Below are positions 60,333 to 64,000 of a DNA stretch of 64,000 nt, in pieces. Source of the DNA: Marinoscillum luteum (GTDB lineage Bacteria > Bacteroidota > Bacteroidia > Cytophagales > Cyclobacteriaceae); NCBI RefSeq assembly GCF_044005705.1, contig NZ_JBIPKE010000019.1, forward strand, positions 434,001 to 498,000. The letters are read 5' to 3'. The translations under genes were made by a program, and so were the position numbers. The number at the start of each line of letters is the position of its first letter. Within the stretch, counting starts at the first letter, position 1. The notes beneath the pieces were generated by a model. The model saw nothing but the letters and a program-made list of their open reading frames with translations, ran no database searches and had not been told where the DNA came from.

Positions 60333-60412
60333 AGTTTAAAAAATGAGGATTTCGGTAAAGGTTCATACTGTCATGAAGTGGTAATCTGAAATAAACCAAG
60401 GGTAACCCAGCA

Positions 60413-62896
60413 TCATCTTGTCAAATTATTAATAATAAGTGCCAAAGTGCCTATACCCGTGGTTATGCTAATAATCTCTCCGGGACTCAGTTTCCTTTTT
60501 GCAGGTCTCCTGGGAATAATCACTTCAGCCCCGGGTTCCACTTTAGGATAATCCCTAAACCACAGAAAACTTCTGGTGCGTTCGGCGCTACCATTGGCAT
60601 AAACCACGTAAGACTTGTTTCTCTTGGCGTTGTCTGCAAACCCCCCCGCCTTCGAAATAAATTGATTGAAGGAATTCGACTTATCAAACCGCACGGTACT
60701 TGGGTAGAGTACCTCGCCACGTATTCTTACAGTTTGCAACTCCCTCGGCACACTAATCACATCCCCCTCCTTGAGGATTAGATCAAAACCAGAGCCGGGG
60801 TTTTCAAGAATTTCAACTAAACGAATTCCTATGGATTCTTGTGCTTTAAATGCTTGTTGACTTTTGTCTATGAGCGTATCTCTTTCCAGTAGGCTTGTTA
60901 GTTCCTCTCTCCTAATCTTTGCCGCTTCATCGCCCTCATCTTCCGACACATAATACTCCGTTCGGCGGATTAAAGAGGCTCCCTTGGCATAGGCGAAAGC
61001 AGTCAATCCCCCAGCCCGCTTCAACACATCAGAGATACGTTCGTTTTTGGTTTGAAGAGCATATTTCCCCGGATATTGTACTTCCCCTTCAATCTCTATA
61101 ATACTTTGTTTTTCATAGAAAGGTGACTTACGGATCACCACCAGATCAAAGGGTTTCAACTCAAATTGCGAACCAGTTGCATTCAACGACAAATTCTGAT
61201 CAATTGGAAAATTGAAAATCTCAGATGCATTGCTCCCGTCTCCCATGTCCTCTGTAACCCTACGAGCCACCTCCACAAAAGACTTAGCTGCAGTTTCCTT
61301 AAAACCATTCGCCAGATAAATGAGATTCTCCACGGTCATCCCTTTTGCAAACGGATAATTGCCAGGGATCAACACCTCACCCTGAATAGACACCGTATAG
61401 TTCTCTTTCATGTCGAAAAGCGATTGAACCCTAATCAGATCTTCTGATTTCAATGCCAAATCAAAGGTTCCATTCAGTACTTCTTGAGGAGAAAAAGCCA
61501 AATTTGAAAGGGTTAAATCATCATTCTGCCTGATCACTATCGCTCTTGGCAAGAAGACATCTGCTCGGAATCCATCTGAAACAGCTATTAGATCAGACAA
61601 CATCATGCCTTCTTTGAGTTCAAACTCACCGGGATGATTCACTGCTCCCTCTATCCGAACCCTTCCGATAAACTGATCCTGAATGGCCCCGATCTCAATG
61701 TAATCCCCCCCCTGTAACTTAAATCCTGCAAAGTCGTCAGGTGATATGGTCTGGACGGTTTTTCGGTTTCCCAAATTTCTTCTTAGTGAAATGCTTGCCT
61801 GGTATGCCCTGTCAGTGAATCCCCCTGAGAACTCCAGAAGCTTTGATAAAGATTCCTCAGCCTTTATTTCATATATGGCCGGACGCTTCACCTCTCCATC
61901 AATGGAAATCCGATTGAGATAAGGCTTTACCAACAGTACATCCTGATCCTGAAGCATGATATTCTGACCCTCGCCGTAAATCAAAAAACTATAAGCATCC
62001 AGAGTAGCCACTTTTTGCCCGCCCCTGAATACCTGAATATCCCTAAGCGAACCCTTGTTATTCGGACCCCCTGCAAAATACAAGGCATTGAAAGCAGTCC
62101 CAAACGAGGACATCTGATAGGTTCCTGGTCGGTCTACTTCACCAATCACATTAACATTAATGGTTCTTGTTTGACCAAGGCTCACCTGAGCATGAGTATT
62201 GTCCCCCAGGGTGCTATAAATGGCCTTCAACTTGGACAAAATTCTTGATTCAGCCCGCTCCATAGAAAGTCCATTCAGATAAATAGGCCCCAAACTTGGA
62301 ATAATGATAGACCCCTCCGGTGATACTTCTAATTGATAGGTCTGTTCTGAAGCGCCCCACACATCAATAATGATTTGGTCTCCAGCACCAATCTGATACC
62401 CTTTTGGAGTGGCAATACTTAAACTCGGCTCGAAGGTGAGGTTCTGATTCTTAAAAAAAGAAAGTCCAAAAATTTTTAATTCTGAATCATCCTTTAAGGT
62501 ATCTAGTGGGAAAATGGATGCAAAGGGATCAAATGTTGACGACCGGTTTTCATCATTGGCCTGTCTATTGTAATCGATCGTTGAGGTTCTACCTCTCGAT
62601 ATTTCCTTACTTCCTCCTCCACTGCTTCCTGATTGAAGCTTTGCGATTCTTTGTCTAAGCTTGGACATCTGAGCAGAGGACATGCCACGGGCTCTGGCAA
62701 GGACTTCAAGCTGTTGTTCGGAATACCCACTGGCCTCCATTTGATCGATGAACTTCTGAACCTGCTGATCGCTCAGTTCATCTACATTGACATTCTGCAG
62801 GTTCTGTATGCTGGAAGCGTCCTGCGCTTGGGCAATCGCAACATGTGCAACCGTAATGATACAAACCAGAAAAATTCTGATAATGACTTTACTCAT
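60413..62896 (-). CDS. Large SLBB-domain polysaccharide export protein (Wza-like)
   Basis: 827 residues from MSKVIIRIFLVCIITVAHVA, a signal peptide cleaved near AQAQ. A Gln-rich helical stretch is followed by a Poly_export domain (YQIGAGDQIIIDVWGASEQT), then about six SLBB domains (recurring pattern VRIxGEVxxPGxY) and a C-terminal membrane helix (SPGEIISITTGIGTLALIIN). Twice the size of E. coli Wza, as is common in Bacteroidota. The start at 62896 is chosen because the earlier in-frame ATG (62920) overlaps a -7 promoter box and precedes the signal peptide. Confidence 0.93.
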   Translation of the reverse strand: MSKVIIRIFLVCIITVAHVAIAQAQDASSIQNLQNVNVDELSDQQVQKFIDQMEASGYSEQQLEVLARARGMSSAQMSKLRQRIAKLQSGSSGGGSKEISRGRTSTIDYNRQANDENRSSTFDPFASIFPLDTLKDDSELKIFGLSFFKNQNLTFEPSLSIATPKGYQIGAGDQIIIDVWGASEQTYQLEVSPEGSIIIPSLGPIYLNGLSMERAESRILSKLKAIYSTLGDNTHAQVSLGQTRTINVNVIGEVDRPGTYQMSSFGTAFNALYFAGGPNNKGSLRDIQVFRGGQKVATLDAYSFLIYGEGQNIMLQDQDVLLVKPYLNRISIDGEVKRPAIYEIKAEESLSKLLEFSGGFTDRAYQASISLRRNLGNRKTVQTISPDDFAGFKLQGGDYIEIGAIQDQFIGRVRIEGAVNHPGEFELKEGMMLSDLIAVSDGFRADVFLPRAIVIRQNDDLTLSNLAFSPQEVLNGTFDLALKSEDLIRVQSLFDMKENYTVSIQGEVLIPGNYPFAKGMTVENLIYLANGFKETAAKSFVEVARRVTEDMGDGSNASEIFNFPIDQNLSLNATGSQFELKPFDLVVIRKSPFYEKQSIIEIEGEVQYPGKYALQTKNERISDVLKRAGGLTAFAYAKGASLIRRTEYYVSEDEGDEAAKIRREELTSLLERDTLIDKSQQAFKAQESIGIRLVEILENPGSGFDLILKEGDVISVPRELQTVRIRGEVLYPSTVRFDKSNSFNQFISKAGGFADNAKRNKSYVVYANGSAERTRSFLWFRDYPKVEPGAEVIIPRRPAKRKLSPGEIISITTGIGTLALIINNLTR

Positions 62897-62917
62897 TCTA
62901 TTTTCAAATTTCGGATG

Positions 62918-62925
62918 CAAAGGTA
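62918..62925 (-). promoter_or_regulatory. -7 promoter box of the export gene
   Basis: TACCTTTG on the minus strand, a perfect TAnnTTTG match, 21 bases before the chosen ATG at 62896. It overlaps the in-frame ATG at 62920, which therefore cannot be in the message. Confidence 0.6.
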
Positions 62926-62971
62926 GTAAAACGATTGATGAATCTGATTGGTATGAAAAAAACCTGATGAG

Positions 62972-63733
62972 CTAGCTTTTCAAGCCGCCAGCCACCAAAA
63001 AATGTGGATTCAACAGGTCCTTCTTATTGTAAGCCACCGGTCTCTTGGTTCCCTTCACTGTAACTGTGCCGCCAGCTTCCTCAACGATAATTTGGGCCGC
63101 AGCGGTATCCCATTCCATGGTGGGTGCATATCGTGGATAGAGATCTGCCACCCCCTCCGCAATCATTAGTAATTTCAAGGAACTTCCCTTGGATAGCGTC
63201 TGAGGCTCATTCAACCCGTCCAGATAGGCCTGCGTTTCGTCATTCAAATGAGACCTGGAAGCCACCACATTGAGGCCTTTGTCGCTCAGGCTGAAGTGGT
63301 TTGAACTTATGCGGTCACCATTTTTAAAGGAACCTTCTCCTTTGACCGCCCAAAAAAGATCATTCAACACTGGTGTAAAAACCACCCCAAGTATGGCTCG
63401 ATTCTCATGAATCAACGCAATGTTTACCGTGAACTCTCCATTTTTTTTGATAAACTCCTTGGTTCCGTCCAATGGATCAATCATCCAGAAGTAGTCCCAC
63501 TGGCTTCTCGTTTCATAGGGAATCGAATTTCCTTCTTCACTCAGAATGGGAATTCCCGTCGGCTCCAACTCCTTAACAATGGCCTGGTGTGATGCCTTAT
63601 CTGCCAGGGTCAGAGGTGAGTGGTCAGATTTTGCCTCAATAGAAAAATCACCCGAGTCGTAAATACGAAGAATTTCCACACTCGCCTTCTGAGCGGCGAT
63701 TTTGGCTATCTCTAAAAGGTTCTTGAAGTCCAT
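62972..63733 (-). CDS. cysQ: 3'(2'),5'-bisphosphate nucleotidase
   Basis: 253 residues. The inositol-monophosphatase fold has its metal motifs: SDHSPLTLADKASH, ILSEEGN (Glu67), DPLDGTKEFI (Asp86, Asp89) and EWDTAAAQIIVEEAGG. CysQ removes phosphate from PAP left over after sulfate activation or sulfotransfer. It follows cysN on the same strand but a terminator stands between them. The next gene downstream is the export protein of the polysaccharide locus. Confidence 0.93.
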   Translation of the reverse strand: MDFKNLLEIAKIAAQKASVEILRIYDSGDFSIEAKSDHSPLTLADKASHQAIVKELEPTGIPILSEEGNSIPYETRSQWDYFWMIDPLDGTKEFIKKNGEFTVNIALIHENRAILGVVFTPVLNDLFWAVKGEGSFKNGDRISSNHFSLSDKGLNVVASRSHLNDETQAYLDGLNEPQTLSKGSSLKLLMIAEGVADLYPRYAPTMEWDTAAAQIIVEEAGGTVTVKGTKRPVAYNKKDLLNPHFLVAGGLKS

Positions 63734-63734
63734 A

Positions 63735-63780
63735 TGCGTAAAGAAAAGTCACCTGCACTCTATAATAGAATGCAGGTGAC
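63735..63780 (-). terminator. Terminator between cysN and cysQ
   Basis: Stem GTCACCTGCATTCTA / TAGAGTGCAGGTGAC (minus strand, one wobble, 3-base loop) followed by TTTTCTTT. It ends about ten bases before the cysQ ATG, so cysQ has little room for its own leader unless it is read through. Confidence 0.75.
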
Positions 63781-63806
63781 TGTTAGGTTATTGTTTTTGA
63801 ATAAAA

Positions 63807-64000
63807 TCAGATAATCATACCTGCTGCCACAGTCTCGTTGGTAGCATCGTCAACCAATATGATACTCCCTGTCTGTCTGTTTTTTCTGTAAGAATCTGCC
63901 AGAACTGGCTTGGTAGTCCTCAGCTGTACCCTACAAATATCATTCATCCCTACATTCTTGTCCTCCTCATTCCGGTGAAGGGTATTGATATCCAGCTTAT
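63807..64000 (-). CDS. cysN: Sulfate adenylyltransferase subunit 1, C-terminal end
   Basis: The last 64 codons; the rest lies beyond the right edge. The reading is KLDINTLHRNEEDKNVGMND, then ICRVQLRTTKPVLADSYRKN, ending in GSIILVDDATNETVAAGMII, the C-terminal beta domain of CysN (compare DINTL...NDIGRV...YRxNRxTGxFIxID in the family). CysN is the GTPase that drives sulfate activation to APS with CysD. A C-terminal APS kinase domain is absent. Confidence 0.9.
   Translation of the reverse strand, partial: KLDINTLHRNEEDKNVGMNDICRVQLRTTKPVLADSYRKNRQTGSIILVDDATNETVAAGMII

Noticed and set aside
62897..62920. First in-frame ATG of the export gene
   Set aside because: It overlaps a perfect -7 promoter box and precedes the signal peptide.
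1..64000. tRNA, rRNA, CRISPR array or replication origin
   Set aside because: The intergenic gaps are short, and I saw no cloverleaf, spaced repeats or DnaA-box cluster in them.

Overview
The window comes from a bacterium of the phylum Bacteroidota, most likely the Cytophagales. The evidence is of three kinds. Perfect Bacteroidota -7 promoter boxes (TAnnTTTG) stand before many genes. Several gene families are typical of the phylum: a TonB receptor with an N-terminal carboxypeptidase-like domain, an ECF sigma factor next to a membrane regulator, DUF4136 and BNR_4 proteins, and a eukaryote-like GT3 glycogen synthase. Shine-Dalgarno sequences are weak or absent. I saw no rRNA, tRNA or CRISPR array.

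Bases 1-36400 are mostly core genes in short operons. They include a partial ruvX with a hemerythrin-type di-iron protein, a C-terminal processing protease with homogentisate dioxygenase, a metallo-beta-lactamase-fold enzyme, GT3 glycogen synthase, an EamA transporter and dusB. A membrane and phospholipid block follows (CPBP protease, DUF2007, cdsA, gdhA, psd, DUF4389, DUF4870-like, M48), then msrC, ribD and prmC. Next come an ECF sigma factor with an anti-sigma/TonB fusion, divergent from a VWA protein, and a TPP-riboswitch-controlled TonB receptor flanked by pnuC, a NadR-like kinase and a thiamine-pyrophosphokinase-like gene. The block ends with guaB, a partner-switching module (PP2C phosphatase, STAS, HATPase) joined to two SurA-type chaperones and MoxR, and pheS.

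Bases 36400-63000 are a surface polysaccharide locus, visibly richer in A+T between about 39000 and 57000. It holds two different initiating sugar-phosphate transferases, an inverted glmS beside a decayed copy of the fcl 3' end, and GDP-fucose genes (gmd, fcl). It also has a damaged IS3-family element and candidate Wzy and Wzx proteins. A long minus-strand operon encodes a pseudaminic-acid-like nonulosonic acid pathway (PseB, PseC, aldo/keto reductase, SDR, SpsF-type cytidylyltransferase, tandem-GNAT protein, PseI). Wzz and a large SLBB export protein close the locus. The usual PseG hydrolase is not visible, and a reductase pair is present instead. This atypical nonulosonic acid route is the best candidate for undescribed biology in the window. 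A BNR_4 protein and an unusual GT-B-like protein sit in the same operon.

Bases 63000-64000 hold cysQ and the end of cysN, from sulfate activation.
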